Origin: Flavobacterium sp. LC2016-01
GTDB taxonomy: Bacteria; Bacteroidota; Bacteroidia; Flavobacteriales; Flavobacteriaceae
Direction: 5' to 3'
Assembly: GCF_009711135.1 (NCBI RefSeq)
Contig: NZ_WMIC01000002.1
Location: 186,001-250,000 of the forward strand
DNA length: 64,000 nucleotides
In this document: piece by piece, positions 1 through 8,768 of the stretch
Position numbering within the stretch: position 1 is the stretch's first letter
Layout of the letters: every line of letters begins with the position of its first letter
Translations under genes and position numbers: made by a program
The notes under the pieces: model-generated
Told to the model about the DNA's origin: nothing
Seen by the model: only the letters and a program-made list of their open reading frames with translations
Databases searched by the model: none

Positions 1-199
1 CCCTAATTCTCTTTATGTTAAGTAAGCGGTATTTTTTTATAGTTTTATAAAATCGCTTCCTAAATTAAAAATCATACAACACTGTATTACAGCGAAATAA
101 ACTAGTTATGACATTTGTTTACAAATATAGTATTTTAAAGTCTACCATATCTATAGGATAATTATAAAATTGTTATTATTTTTACGCCAAACTTTTTTT

Positions 200-982
200 A
201 TGGATTTTCAGATTGGTCTTGTAATTGCGGGCTTAGTAGTTGGCTTTATTGTTGGTTTAACAGGTGTTGGAGGCGGTTCTTTAATGACTCCGATTTTGTT
301 GTTTTTTAATATTCCGCCAACAACTGCAGTAGGAACAGATTTGCTTTATGCTGCTTTTACAAAAGCTGGAGGTGTATTTGTACACCATAAAAAAGGAAAT
401 ATCAACTGGAAAATTACAGGATGGCTAACATTAGGCAGTGTTCCTGCTGCTTTAGTGACTTTATGGATTCTAAACAGCATTAAAACTGATATTGAAACCA
501 TTAATCATGTTATAAAGTTCAGTTTAGGCTGGGCATTATTATTCACATCAATTGCTATTATCTTCAAAAACAAAATTTTGAAATTTTCGCAAAAACATGC
601 TGGAGATAAATTCCATAAGGAAAGCCACACTCAAAATATGCTGACTATTGCTATTGGGATTTTACTTGGTGCAACGGTAACGGTAACATCTATTGGTGCA
701 GGCGCACTTGGAACGGTAACTTTATTTTTTCTATATCCGCTGTTGCCACTACCTCGTTTGGTGGGAACCGAAATTGCTCATGCTGTTCCATTAACGCTTG
801 TTGCTGGAATTGGGCACGCCTCGATGGGAAATCTAGATTTAGGATTACTTGGCCAGCTGTTAATGGGATCGCTTCCTGGAATCTATATGGGAAGTATGCT
901 GAGCGGAAAAGTACCGGATCAATTTCTTAGAAATGCAATAGCAGTAATGCTATTCTTCACTGGATATAAATTGATTTTTTAA
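200..982 (+). CDS. TSUP (TauE/SafE) family sulfite exporter-like permease
   Basis: A 261-residue polytopic membrane protein with two similar halves. Each half carries the glycine-rich family signature (GLTGVGGGSLMTPIL in the first, TVTSIGAGALGTVTLFFLYP in the second), as expected for the TSUP family that exports sulfite or other sulfur-containing anions. The ATG at 200 is chosen over an in-frame TTG at 170 because family N-termini begin at the first membrane helix. It converges with an Rrf2 regulator, and the genes beyond are for methionine synthesis, so a role in sulfite or sulfur-anion transport is likely. The substrate itself cannot be read from the sequence. Confidence 0.85.
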   Translation: MDFQIGLVIAGLVVGFIVGLTGVGGGSLMTPILLFFNIPPTTAVGTDLLYAAFTKAGGVFVHHKKGNINWKITGWLTLGSVPAALVTLWILNSIKTDIETINHVIKFSLGWALLFTSIAIIFKNKILKFSQKHAGDKFHKESHTQNMLTIAIGILLGATVTVTSIGAGALGTVTLFFLYPLLPLPRLVGTEIAHAVPLTLVAGIGHASMGNLDLGLLGQLLMGSLPGIYMGSMLSGKVPDQFLRNAIAVMLFFTGYKLIF

Positions 983-1000
983 CAAAATCATCATTATAAA

Positions 1001-1032
1001 AAAAGACCATTTCTATTTTGAAATGGTCTTTT
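1001..1032. terminator. Bidirectional terminator between TSUP and Rrf2 genes
   Basis: A perfect stem, AAAAGACCATTTC against GAAATGGTCTTTT, with a 6-base loop and T/A tracts on both sides, sits between two convergent genes. Confidence 0.85.
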
Positions 1033-1036
1033 TTTC

Positions 1037-1447
1037 TTAGAAAGCAATATCTGCCAGAGAATTGCTTTCCAATATTTTAAGTGTATTATCTCTAACTTCG
1101 GTCATTAATCGTCGTGCTGCACAGGTAGATTCGTCATCACAATCGTCACATCTTTCATAAAAATTATGACTTGCGCAAGGAAGAAGTGCAATTGGCCCTT
1201 CAAGAATTCGGTAGACTTTAGCCATACTGATATCTTTTGGGTCTTTGATTAAGTAATAACCGCCGCCTTTTCCTTTTTTTGCTCCAAGAAAGCCTGAATT
1301 TCTAAGCAGCAGCAAAATACTTTCTAAAAACTTAATCGAAATATGCTCGTTTTTCGCTATTTCGGCAATTTGAACAGGATCATTATTTTCTCGTCTGGCC
1401 AAATAAGTCAACGCTTTTATTCCGTATTTTGTTTTCTTTGAAAGCAT
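1037..1447 (-). CDS. Rrf2-family transcriptional regulator with four C-terminal cysteines
   Basis: A 136-residue Rrf2 protein. The winged-helix N-terminus (starting MLSKKTKYGIKAL) and the wing GAKKGKGGGYYL are clear. Cysteines at 91, 100, 103 and 109 lie where IscR, RirA and NsrR bind an iron-sulfur cluster, but the spacing C-X8-C-X2-C-X5-C differs from IscR (C-X5-C-X5-C). The family senses Fe-S, NO, redox or cysteine status (CymR). Placement next to a TSUP exporter and methionine genes favours sulfur metabolism as its regulon, which is an inference. A perfect inverted repeat upstream (1486-1507) may be its own operator. Confidence 0.88.
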   Translation of the reverse strand: MLSKKTKYGIKALTYLARRENNDPVQIAEIAKNEHISIKFLESILLLLRNSGFLGAKKGKGGGYYLIKDPKDISMAKVYRILEGPIALLPCASHNFYERCDDCDDESTCAARRLMTEVRDNTLKILESNSLADIAF

Positions 1448-1485
1448 CTTTAGATTTTAAATTGCAAAATAGTTGTTCCGAATTT

Positions 1486-1507
1486 AATGTATTGAAATCG
1501 ATACATT
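1486..1507. promoter_or_regulatory. Candidate operator upstream of the Rrf2 gene
   Basis: AATGTAT and ATACATT form a perfect 7-bp inverted repeat with an 8-base spacer, about 40 bases upstream of the regulator's start. Its position and symmetry fit an autoregulatory site for a dimeric repressor. There is no second copy close to the TSUP gene to support it. Confidence 0.4.
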
Positions 1508-1579
1508 TATTTCTGCAACAAAAATAGGCTTTTTAAATGAGAATAATAACAGAATAGAAATTATATTCTACTTATTCTA

Positions 1580-2086
1580 TCAGATTACTTCGCTATTTCC
1601 GATTAAATTGAATTCGTGGAATGATTTTATTTCTTCAACTAGTGCTTTTTTATTTACCACATAAGTATCCGTCATCGAATCGTGCCATCCTCTTGTTCCT
1701 AAACAGGAGAATATTTCAAAAGGAATAAAACGACACAAAGTTCTTCTTAGTATGGTCGCAAAATCAGTTTTTTCGCCATACTCGTTAACGACAGTAGTTC
1801 CTGTAATAAATTTGCCTAAAGATCTCCCAAACAGTCCCTCTGTGATTAAATAATAAAAAAAGTAGATTAGCATCATTATGAAATTCCATCCCCAATTTCC
1901 TAAATTATCCATCCAGACACTTAAGCCGGTCAAACCAAATAAACCAATCAGAATCCCAGTAAAAGCACAGAGTCCCGCAAAGATAAGAAATGCAAATATG
2001 CCATCTAAAATGTAATTTAAAAAACGGATTCCAACTGAAGCCAGCAATCTATCGTCAAGAATGTAACCAGAATTACTCATATACAA
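1580..2086 (-). CDS. RDD family membrane protein
   Basis: A 168-residue protein with the RDD domain. The first helix follows an Arg-Phe-Leu-Asn segment (RFLNYILDGIFAFLIF). A second pair of helices leads to the family motif around GRSLGKFITGTTVV, and the C-terminal part has the RTLCRFIPFE arginine/acid signature. RDD proteins are small membrane proteins, some linked to ion transport; no specific function can be assigned. An alternative ATG lies two codons downstream of the chosen start. The gene appears to stand alone, upstream of and parallel to the Rrf2 gene. Confidence 0.8.
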   Translation of the reverse strand: MYMSNSGYILDDRLLASVGIRFLNYILDGIFAFLIFAGLCAFTGILIGLFGLTGLSVWMDNLGNWGWNFIMMLIYFFYYLITEGLFGRSLGKFITGTTVVNEYGEKTDFATILRRTLCRFIPFEIFSCLGTRGWHDSMTDTYVVNKKALVEEIKSFHEFNLIGNSEVI

Positions 2087-2206
2087 ATTGGTAATTTTAT
2101 AATTTATTAGTTTTTTTAGCTCCTAACAAAAATATATTTTTTACTCAAATAACCTCAAAAAAAGCAGAAGGATTTTTAATAGTAATAAATTTACAGTCAA
2201 AAAAAG

Positions 2207-2737
2207 TTATTTTATGAATGCCTTCAGAATGTCATCACAAATTAAATAAGCATTATTATTTTCTAAATACAATTGATGTTTTTGGTTATCGAAGATTTTA
2301 TTTGAAACATTTAAATTGAAAAACCATTCGAGATTGGGTTTGTTTAAATCATTTTCTCCAAAGTACAGTTTGATATTACAATCTGGCAATTCATTTTCAT
2401 ATCGTAATCTAGTAGAGGAAACAGCAAACAAATAATCCGTTTTTAAAGCTTTTAAAGAAGCTTTCCATGCAACTGTCCCTCCAATACTAAATCCTAGAAC
2501 GGTAACTTTTTCTTTTTCCAATTGGAGTAAATTTTCAATTGCTCTTTCAATGCCGCCATTTAAAAATTGGCTGTGTATTTCAGTTTCTCCAAGACCAGAT
2601 GCATTTATGTTTGCTAATTTGAGAACGTCATAATACTGAATATCAAAACTAGATTCTAATTTATCTGTATAGAATTTTATCCCGTCTGGATTTTCTCCTC
2701 CAAATAAATCCGATAAAATAAGTAATCTGGGTTTCAT
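2207..2737 (-). CDS. Small alpha/beta-hydrolase-like protein
   Basis: A 176-residue cytoplasmic protein with no signal peptide. The segment VLGFSIGGTVAWKASL is a typical nucleophile elbow (G-F-S-I-G-G), followed by a strand and a candidate acid region (LYFGENDLNKPN) and a late His (QKHQLYL). This order (Ser, acid, His) fits a small alpha/beta hydrolase similar to dienelactone-hydrolase or RBBP9-like proteins. The substrate is unknown. It reads parallel to the methionine genes but lies beyond a terminator, so it is probably a separate unit. Confidence 0.6.
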   Translation of the reverse strand: MKPRLLILSDLFGGENPDGIKFYTDKLESSFDIQYYDVLKLANINASGLGETEIHSQFLNGGIERAIENLLQLEKEKVTVLGFSIGGTVAWKASLKALKTDYLFAVSSTRLRYENELPDCNIKLYFGENDLNKPNLEWFFNLNVSNKIFDNQKHQLYLENNNAYLICDDILKAFIK

Positions 2738-2786
2738 ATTTTACTTTTAAAATTGCTATTTCCTGAATTAGAAATTTCAATATACC

Positions 2787-2817
2787 AAAAAGGGCTATTT
2801 AAAAAAAATAGCCCTTC
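2787..2817 (-). terminator. Terminator of the metX-thrA-osmC-metZ transcript
   Basis: On the minus strand AAGGGCTATT pairs with AATAGCCCTT and is followed by a short T run. It lies about 20 bases after the metZ stop codon. Confidence 0.75.
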
Positions 2818-2836
2818 AATTTATTATATTTTATAT

Positions 2837-4009
2837 TTATTCCAGCGCTTGTTTTAAATCAGCAATTACATCTGCAACGGTTTCTAAACCTACAGAAACA
2901 CGCACTAAACCTTGTGTAATTCCAACAGCCAATTGATCTTCTTCAGATAATTTACTGTGCGTTGTAGAAGCCGGATGCGTTACAATTGTTTTTACGTCTC
3001 CAATATTTGCCGAAAGCGAACACAATTTAATTTTGTCCAAAAATTTTCTTCCTGCTTCAAGACCACCTTTAATTTCGATAGCAATAATATTACCACCTAA
3101 AAGCATTTGTTTTTTAGCAATCTCATATTTTGGGTGTGATTTCAAGAACGGATATTTTACACTATTTACATTCGGATGACTTTCTAAAAACTCAGCTACT
3201 TTTAAAGCATTTTCGCAGTGTTTGTCAACACGAACAGCCAAAGTCTCTAAACTTTTAGACAAAACCCAAGCATTAAAAGGTGACATTGCCGGTCCTGTAT
3301 TTCTTGAAAACAAGTATATTTTACGAATTAACTCAGCGTCTCCAACGGCAACTCCGCCCAAAACACGGCCTTGTCCATCGATTAATTTTGTTGCTGAATG
3401 AACTACGATATGCGCACCATATTTAATAGGCTGCTGAATATATGGAGTTGCAAAACAGTTATCAATTATTAAAATCAAATTGTGCTTTTTTGCAATTTGA
3501 CCTAACAACTCCAAATCAATTACATCTACACCTGGATTTGTAGGTGTTTCAGCGTATAAAATCTTCGTATTTGGCTTAATAAAACTTTCAATAGTTTCTG
3601 GTTTATTGATGTCAAAATAAGAAGTTTCGATTTTCCATTTTGGGAAATACGTCATGAACAACGCATGAGTTGATCCAAAAACACTTCCAGCAGAAACGAT
3701 ATGATCTCCAGATTCTAATAATGCTGCAAACGTAGAATAGATTGCCGCCATTCCAGTTGCAAAAGCATAACCCGCTTCGGCACCTTCCATAGCACAAACC
3801 TTGTCTACAAATTCTGTTGTATTTGGATTGCTGAAACGAGAATAGATATTGCGGACTTTTTCTTCCGTAAAAGATGCTCTCATATCTTCAGCATCTTCAA
3901 ATACAAAACTTGACGATAAATATAACGGAGTTGAATGTTCCTGAAATTGCGTTTTTTCTAAATGTGTACGTATGGCTTGTGTTTCAAAACCAAATTCTTC
4001 TGTGTTCAT
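2837..4009 (-). CDS. metZ: Trans-sulfuration enzyme family protein, O-succinyl/O-acetylhomoserine sulfhydrylase-like
   Basis: A 390-residue PLP enzyme of the Cys/Met metabolism family. The PLP lysine is K208 in HSATKLIDGQGRVLGG, with D183 (IIDNCFATPY) under the cofactor ring and the YSRFSNPNTT motif near residue 60. The HSATKLIDGQGR segment resembles MetZ and cystathionine gamma-synthase-like proteins more than MetY. It should convert an activated homoserine ester plus sulfide (or cysteine) to homocysteine (or cystathionine). It is the last gene downstream of metX-thrA-osmC. A separate MetY-type enzyme is encoded at 10446-11750, so homocysteine can probably be made by two related enzymes. Confidence 0.85.
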   Translation of the reverse strand: MNTEEFGFETQAIRTHLEKTQFQEHSTPLYLSSSFVFEDAEDMRASFTEEKVRNIYSRFSNPNTTEFVDKVCAMEGAEAGYAFATGMAAIYSTFAALLESGDHIVSAGSVFGSTHALFMTYFPKWKIETSYFDINKPETIESFIKPNTKILYAETPTNPGVDVIDLELLGQIAKKHNLILIIDNCFATPYIQQPIKYGAHIVVHSATKLIDGQGRVLGGVAVGDAELIRKIYLFSRNTGPAMSPFNAWVLSKSLETLAVRVDKHCENALKVAEFLESHPNVNSVKYPFLKSHPKYEIAKKQMLLGGNIIAIEIKGGLEAGRKFLDKIKLCSLSANIGDVKTIVTHPASTTHSKLSEEDQLAVGITQGLVRVSVGLETVADVIADLKQALE

Positions 4010-4137
4010 TGTGTTGTTTTTTGTTTTTTTGTTTCAAGTTTCAGGTTTATTTTGTGAGTAATAAATATGATTTGAAACTTAAATAAGTGAGTCATCCTAA
4101 AAATTATCTAATTCTCAAATTGACTAATTTTCTAATT

Positions 4138-4563
4138 CTATAAAGCTTCGTTGTTCAAGACAACTTTGTATTTGATAGTTGCTGTTGGTTCTACAGTTTT
4201 GGCAACTGAACAATATTTCTCGAAAGAAAGCTGTGCTGCTTTTTTTGCTTTTTCTGGGTTAATTTCTCCTTCTAAATAAAAAACCACATCGATTTCTTTA
4301 AAAGGTTTTGCTTCTTCAATCTGAACGCGCGTTCCTTCAACCTCAGCGTTAAAAGAAGTGATTTCCTGACGCTGTTTCTTCAAAATCGAAATCATATCAA
4401 TCGCACTGCATCCTGCAACGCCCATTAATACAAGTTCCATTGGACTGGCGCCTAAATCGCTTCCGCCAAATTCAGCTCTGCTGTCAACGTCAACTACATG
4501 TCCGCGTTCATTTTTTACTTTGAAATGAAATGCGTCGTTTACTCTGTTTAAGGTTACTTTCAT
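4138..4563 (-). CDS. OsmC family protein
   Basis: A 141-residue OsmC/Ohr-fold protein. Both conserved cysteines are present, in GVAGCSAIDM and FEKYCSVAKT, separated as expected for the thiol-peroxidase active site. The family reduces organic hydroperoxides or acts as a dithiol protein. It sits between thrA and metZ in the same orientation with 75-128 base gaps, so it is probably co-transcribed with the methionine genes, possibly protecting thiol or sulfide chemistry. That functional link is inferred from position only. Confidence 0.85.
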   Translation of the reverse strand: MKVTLNRVNDAFHFKVKNERGHVVDVDSRAEFGGSDLGASPMELVLMGVAGCSAIDMISILKKQRQEITSFNAEVEGTRVQIEEAKPFKEIDVVFYLEGEINPEKAKKAAQLSFEKYCSVAKTVEPTATIKYKVVLNNEAL

Positions 4564-4638
4564 TGTGTTGTTATTTTTTGTTTTTTGTTTGAGTTCAAAT
4601 CAGAAATCTAAAATCTGCTCTCTAAAATTTAAAATCAA

Positions 4639-7053
4639 TTATCCTTTATCAGACAATCTCAAAATATCTCCAAAAACTCCTCTTGCTGTCACCGCAGAAC
4701 CTGCACCGGCTCCTTGAATAACGATTGGACGATCTCCGTAAGATTCTGTGTAAATTTCGAAGAAAGAATCAGAACCTTTTAAACCGCCTAAAGCAGTGTC
4801 TGAAGGAACAGAAACTAATTTTACTTCTAAATTTCCTTTGTCATTTTGCAAATCACCAGACAATTCGCCAATGTATCTTAATACATGATTTGGTTTTTGA
4901 TCGGCTTTTATTTTCTCGTAAATTGGATCGAATTCTTTTAATTTCGTTAAGAAATCAGCAACATTTCCATCGCGTAAATGTTCCGGAATTAGATTCTGAA
5001 TTGAGATTTCTTCAAACTCATTCTGCAAATCTAATTCTCTTGCCAAAATCAATAATTTTCTTCCCACATCATTTCCGCATAAATCCTCACGCGGATCTGG
5101 TTCTGTATATCCGTTGTCAATTGCTTCCTTAAGAATTTCACTAAATGGAACATCTTTTGCAGAAAAATTATTGAATAAATAACTCAATGTTCCAGAGAAA
5201 ACTCCTTTAATTTTTGTGATGTTTTCACCTGAAAGATGCAGTAATTTAATGGTGTCGATTAATGGCAAACCTGCTCCAACGTTGGTTTCGTATAAATAAT
5301 TCTTTTGGTTTTCTGCCAAAGCTTTTCTCAGCTCTTTATAAAAACCATACGTCAATGTATTCGCTACTTTATTCGAAGAAATTAAGTCAAAACTGCTTTC
5401 TACAAGCGGAATATAGTTTTCTACAAATGATGCACTTGCCGTATTATCAATCGCAATTAAGTTTTCTAAATGATGCTCATTTGCGTAAGCGATAATATCA
5501 TTTATTTTGTATTCTTCACCTTTTGTCTGGATATCATTTTTCCAGCTTGAAGTTACGCCATTTCTGTTTAATAAAAGCTTTTTAGAGTTTGCAATTGCAA
5601 AAACATTCAGCTTCACATCTTTACGTTTTTCAATCGCTGCAGCCGATTCTAAAATTTGATTAATCAACGTTCCGCCCACTAATCCGTGACCAAAAATCGC
5701 AATGTTGATTTTTTTAGAAACTCCAAAAATCTCTCCGTGAATTACGTTTAAAGCTTTGTTCAGTTCTTCTTTCTTCACAACCAAACTCACGTTTTTACCC
5801 GTAACCGTGTTGTTGAATAAAATTGGAACTATTTTGTTTTTGATTAATGCAGTATATGGCTTGTGAAAAGTGCTCAAGTCCTGCCCAATAATCGAAATTA
5901 CCGAAACATTATCCGTTACTGTGATTTGGTTTACGTCTTTAGAATAAAAGTCGTTTTCGAACTCTTTTTCCAACTCCACCATTGCGAGAGTTGCTTTGTC
6001 TTTAGCCACAACCAATCCTATTCCTCTTTCTGAAGAACCTTGCGAAATAATGCTTACGCTGATGTTGTGATCGCCCATTACTTTAAAAATTCGGGCATCA
6101 ACTCCAGCTTTTCCTAGTAATCCTCGTCCTTCAAGATTTACCAAAGACACATTTTCTAAAACAGAAAGCGTCTTGATTCCTTCTTTCGCAGAATCTGAAG
6201 TGATTAAAGTACCGCGGTTTTCATGATTGAAAGTATTTAAAATACGAAGCGGAATATTTTTTTCTAATAAAGGAATAATCGTTTTAGCGTGAAGAATTGT
6301 TGCTCCAAAATTAGCCAACTCATTCGCTTCGTTAAACGATAAATATTCGATTTTTTTAGCATCGGCAACTAAATCTGGATTTGCTGTGTAAATTCCGTCA
6401 ACGTGCGTGAAGTTTTGAAGTTCTTCAGCATTCAAATAATTTGCAATTAATGACGCTGTATAATTACTTCCGTTTCTTCCTAAAGTTGTGGTGTCATTAT
6501 TATTATTTGAGCCAATAAAACCTGTAACGATATTTACTGTTTCACCGTTATGCAATTTGAAATAATTGATAACGTTTTTCTTCGAAAGTTGTTCCAAAGG
6601 TTGCGCGTCACCAAATTTTGAATCGGTTTTAAGCAATTCTCTCGTATCGACAAAGTTTGCGGGAATACCTTTTTCAATTAAAATAGCGGTCAATAATTTA
6701 GCCGAAAGCAATTCACCTTTCGACAAAATCTGATCTTTGATTTTATTGCTGTAATCGCCAATCAAGCTTACGCCTTCAAAAAGTTTATCCAGAATATTGA
6801 ATTCTTCAGACAAATCAACCTGACCGTAATCAGAAGTCTGATAAGCTTTAAAACTCTCCAAAAGGGGTTTATAATTCCCATTTTTAGCGGCAATTCTTAA
6901 AATATCTTCTAATTCATCTGTTGCATTTCCTCTTGCAGAAACGACTACGGCAATTTGCTCGCCTTGATTTACTTTATCAGAAATGATTGAAACGACTTTA
7001 TTTAGTCCTTCTCCGTTTGATAATGATTTACCTCCAAATTTTAATACTTTCAT
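4639..7053 (-). CDS. thrA: Bifunctional aspartate kinase / homoserine dehydrogenase
   Basis: An 804-residue fusion, close to the 820 residues of E. coli ThrA. The kinase domain (1-290) shows KFGGKSL at its N-terminus, VVSARGN, and TTLGRNGSNYTASL. ACT regulatory domains follow (about 295-440). The dehydrogenase domain begins with the nucleotide-binding GHGLVG (455-460) and holds the complete homoserine site: VGAGLP, GYTEPDPREDLCGND and the catalytic Lys of GRKLLIL. It supplies aspartyl phosphate and homoserine for Met and Thr. Two bases separate it from metX, which indicates tight co-transcription and directs homoserine to methionine. Confidence 0.96.
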   Translation of the reverse strand: MKVLKFGGKSLSNGEGLNKVVSIISDKVNQGEQIAVVVSARGNATDELEDILRIAAKNGNYKPLLESFKAYQTSDYGQVDLSEEFNILDKLFEGVSLIGDYSNKIKDQILSKGELLSAKLLTAILIEKGIPANFVDTRELLKTDSKFGDAQPLEQLSKKNVINYFKLHNGETVNIVTGFIGSNNNNDTTTLGRNGSNYTASLIANYLNAEELQNFTHVDGIYTANPDLVADAKKIEYLSFNEANELANFGATILHAKTIIPLLEKNIPLRILNTFNHENRGTLITSDSAKEGIKTLSVLENVSLVNLEGRGLLGKAGVDARIFKVMGDHNISVSIISQGSSERGIGLVVAKDKATLAMVELEKEFENDFYSKDVNQITVTDNVSVISIIGQDLSTFHKPYTALIKNKIVPILFNNTVTGKNVSLVVKKEELNKALNVIHGEIFGVSKKINIAIFGHGLVGGTLINQILESAAAIEKRKDVKLNVFAIANSKKLLLNRNGVTSSWKNDIQTKGEEYKINDIIAYANEHHLENLIAIDNTASASFVENYIPLVESSFDLISSNKVANTLTYGFYKELRKALAENQKNYLYETNVGAGLPLIDTIKLLHLSGENITKIKGVFSGTLSYLFNNFSAKDVPFSEILKEAIDNGYTEPDPREDLCGNDVGRKLLILARELDLQNEFEEISIQNLIPEHLRDGNVADFLTKLKEFDPIYEKIKADQKPNHVLRYIGELSGDLQNDKGNLEVKLVSVPSDTALGGLKGSDSFFEIYTESYGDRPIVIQGAGAGSAVTARGVFGDILRLSDKG

Positions 7054-7055
7054 TT

Positions 7056-8045
7056 TTATTTTGCTATTATTTCTGCCTTAAAAATATCGGCAAGTAAAAG
7101 ATCTAATTGTTTGTACTCTATTAAAAAAGCGTCGTGTCCGTGAACCGAATCTATTTCGCTGTAGGAAACATTTTCTTTGAACTTTTTTAATTCATTATAA
7201 GTTTCCAGATTCTCTTTTGGTGTAAAAAATAAATCTGAGTTGATTGCTACGATATGAATCGCTGCGTTTGATTTTGATATTAAAGCCTCGAAATCCTCAC
7301 TATTTCTGGTAATATCTATAGTTTTAAGCAGTTGGTTCATCAATTTATAAGATGCCAATTGAAAACGCTGCTGTAGTTTTTTTCCGTGATGCGCCAGCCA
7401 GCTTTCAATATTAAAAATCAAAAGATCCTGATTAATGGTTCGCTGAAATTTTTCTTTGAATGATTCTGGAGAACGGTAACAAAGCATGGCATGGATTCTG
7501 GCATCTTCAATTGGTTTTGAAGAATTATTCAGAATCTGTTCCTGTAGATAGCAATTTGCGATCATCCAGTCCGTCGATTTCCAGTCGGTTGCAATCGGAA
7601 TTAAATGTTCTGTAATGTTTGGTTCCAATGCTAAAATTTCCCACGCAATTCCGCCACCGACAGAACCTCCAATTATAGCAAACACTTGTTCGATTTGAAG
7701 CGCTTTTAAACCTTTGATAAAAATTCTTGCAATATCTCTGGCTGTAAAATCGTGATAATTTTCAATTACAAATGAATCGTTCCCGTTGCCTGGAACATTA
7801 AATGCCAAAACGGTGAATTTATGGGTGTCAATTGTTTTTTCATCGCCAATTAAATCATTCCACCATCCGTTTGGGCCAGTTACTTGTGCATTTCCTGTCA
7901 AGGCATGATTGACCAAAACAATTGGTGCGGTATGCAAAGGCAAACCAGAAAGCGTAAAACTTAACGGTAATGATGAAAATATCGCACCACTCTCTGTGAT
8001 GAAATTTTGAATTATAATGGGATTGGGTATATTTTCCAATTTCAA
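7056..8045 (-). CDS. metX: Homoserine O-acetyltransferase (MetX family)
   Basis: A 329-residue alpha/beta-fold acyltransferase, somewhat shorter than typical MetX (350-380). The family HALTGNAQ segment is at 48-55, nucleophile S128 lies in IGGSVGGGIAWE, the acid is probably D271 (NSDLFFTP) and the His is H304 (VHGHDAFL). It activates homoserine with acetyl-CoA for sulfhydrylation by MetY or MetZ. It heads the metX-thrA-osmC-metZ group. Its leader carries a SAM-I riboswitch (8121-8227), so expression should respond to S-adenosylmethionine. Confidence 0.92.
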   Translation of the reverse strand: MKLENIPNPIIIQNFITESGAIFSSLPLSFTLSGLPLHTAPIVLVNHALTGNAQVTGPNGWWNDLIGDEKTIDTHKFTVLAFNVPGNGNDSFVIENYHDFTARDIARIFIKGLKALQIEQVFAIIGGSVGGGIAWEILALEPNITEHLIPIATDWKSTDWMIANCYLQEQILNNSSKPIEDARIHAMLCYRSPESFKEKFQRTINQDLLIFNIESWLAHHGKKLQQRFQLASYKLMNQLLKTIDITRNSEDFEALISKSNAAIHIVAINSDLFFTPKENLETYNELKKFKENVSYSEIDSVHGHDAFLIEYKQLDLLLADIFKAEIIAK

Positions 8046-8120
8046 ATCTTTTTATTTATGATTTGTATGTGGAAATATTAGAAAGAAAGTCTAGAGTTTG
8101 AAACTAGAAAAATTCTTGTT

Positions 8121-8227
8121 GTTATCTTTCCACGTTTGGGCGTGGTAGAATGCAGCACCTTCTTCGAATTAACGAAGGGTTGCTAAGGATTCATCGGGTC
8201 TAATCCCTCCTCCTTTCTTTATAACAT
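8121..8227 (-). promoter_or_regulatory. SAM-I (S-box) riboswitch upstream of metX
   Basis: On the minus strand the S-box landmarks occur in order. P1 is TGTTAT...ATAACA (8222-8227 with 8121-8126). GGGATTAGACCCGATGAATCC is the kink-turn P2 segment. GCAACC (8179-8184) and GGTGCT (8155-8160) form P3, CCACG...CGTGG forms P4, and AAAGATAAC (8122-8130) closes the element. A plausible -33 TTTG lies at 8256-8259. No clear terminator follows before the metX ATG. A CTTTCTTT run at 8082-8089 is complementary to the AAAGAAAG at the start of the element, a possible alternative pairing. Confidence 0.95.
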
Positions 8228-8415
8228 TTCAATACGTATTTGAACTTAACGGTGCAAATTAACTACTAATTTCTTAAACTAACAAATTTTATCGAAACTG
8301 ATTCCTCAATTTCTTAAACATTATTCAATCAAAAACTATTATACGCAAAAAATTACCGAACAGAATGCCCAGTAAAATTAAGCCGGTTTTACCCTATTTT
8401 ATACTGCTTTTTGAT

Positions 8416-8619
8416 TTAGATAAAAAGCGTTTCATTCTCTTTTGAATACATTAAGAACAATAAAGAATTTGGATCTTTTTTCACCTCTTTTTTATCTGTC
8501 TCAGTCATTCCAAATCTTGGATGAACTAATTCATTTGTTGGCGGAGGCGGATTGTTTCTTTTAGCTCTTATGCTTTTCAATGTCAAAAATGTTTTTGATA
8601 AGTAGTTTAATGTGCTCAT
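8416..8619 (-). CDS. Small uncharacterised protein of the SLLFxMY family (copy 1)
   Basis: A 67-residue hydrophilic protein; I do not recognise the family. The start at 8619 (MSTLNYLSK) is preferred over an in-frame ATG at 8646 because the product then aligns with the protein at 11829-12014: both begin M[SK]TLN and both end SLLF[LQ]MY[SD]xExExxx. It has a basic N-terminal half and a PPPP stretch but no membrane segment or Cys. It lies between the leader-peptide terminator (8699-8736) and the metX SAM riboswitch, so it is the first gene controlled by that attenuator. A regulatory role is possible but unproven. Confidence 0.6.
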   Translation of the reverse strand: MSTLNYLSKTFLTLKSIRAKRNNPPPPTNELVHPRFGMTETDKKEVKKDPNSLLFLMYSKENETLFI

Positions 8620-8698
8620 GATATTTAAGTTTAAGTTAGTTTGCATTTTATAATCTTTACTATTTCTTTAATTCTTTGTTATGCTAGTCAAATGGAAT

Positions 8699-8736
8699 AA
8701 AAAAACCCTTTCGGATTTTTAATACCAAAAGGGTTT
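8699..8736 (-). terminator. Attenuator-type terminator after leader peptide 1
   Basis: On the minus strand AAACCCTTTTGG pairs with CCGAAAGGGTTT (one G-U pair) around a loop TATTAAAAAT and is followed by a run of T. The 5' arm also pairs with GATACTAAAAG (8760-8770) directly after the leader peptide stop codon, giving an alternative antiterminator. The stem core is nearly identical to the terminator at 12041-12076. It could also serve as the end of the metY/homoserine-dehydrogenase transcript. Confidence 0.8.
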
Positions 8737-8768
8737 AAGTTTTATAGAACTTATATATACTTTTAGTA

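Noticed and set aside
108-161. Short ORF upstream of the TSUP gene
   Set aside because: It begins at an ATG in AT-rich sequence, has no Met/Cys bias and no terminator follows it.
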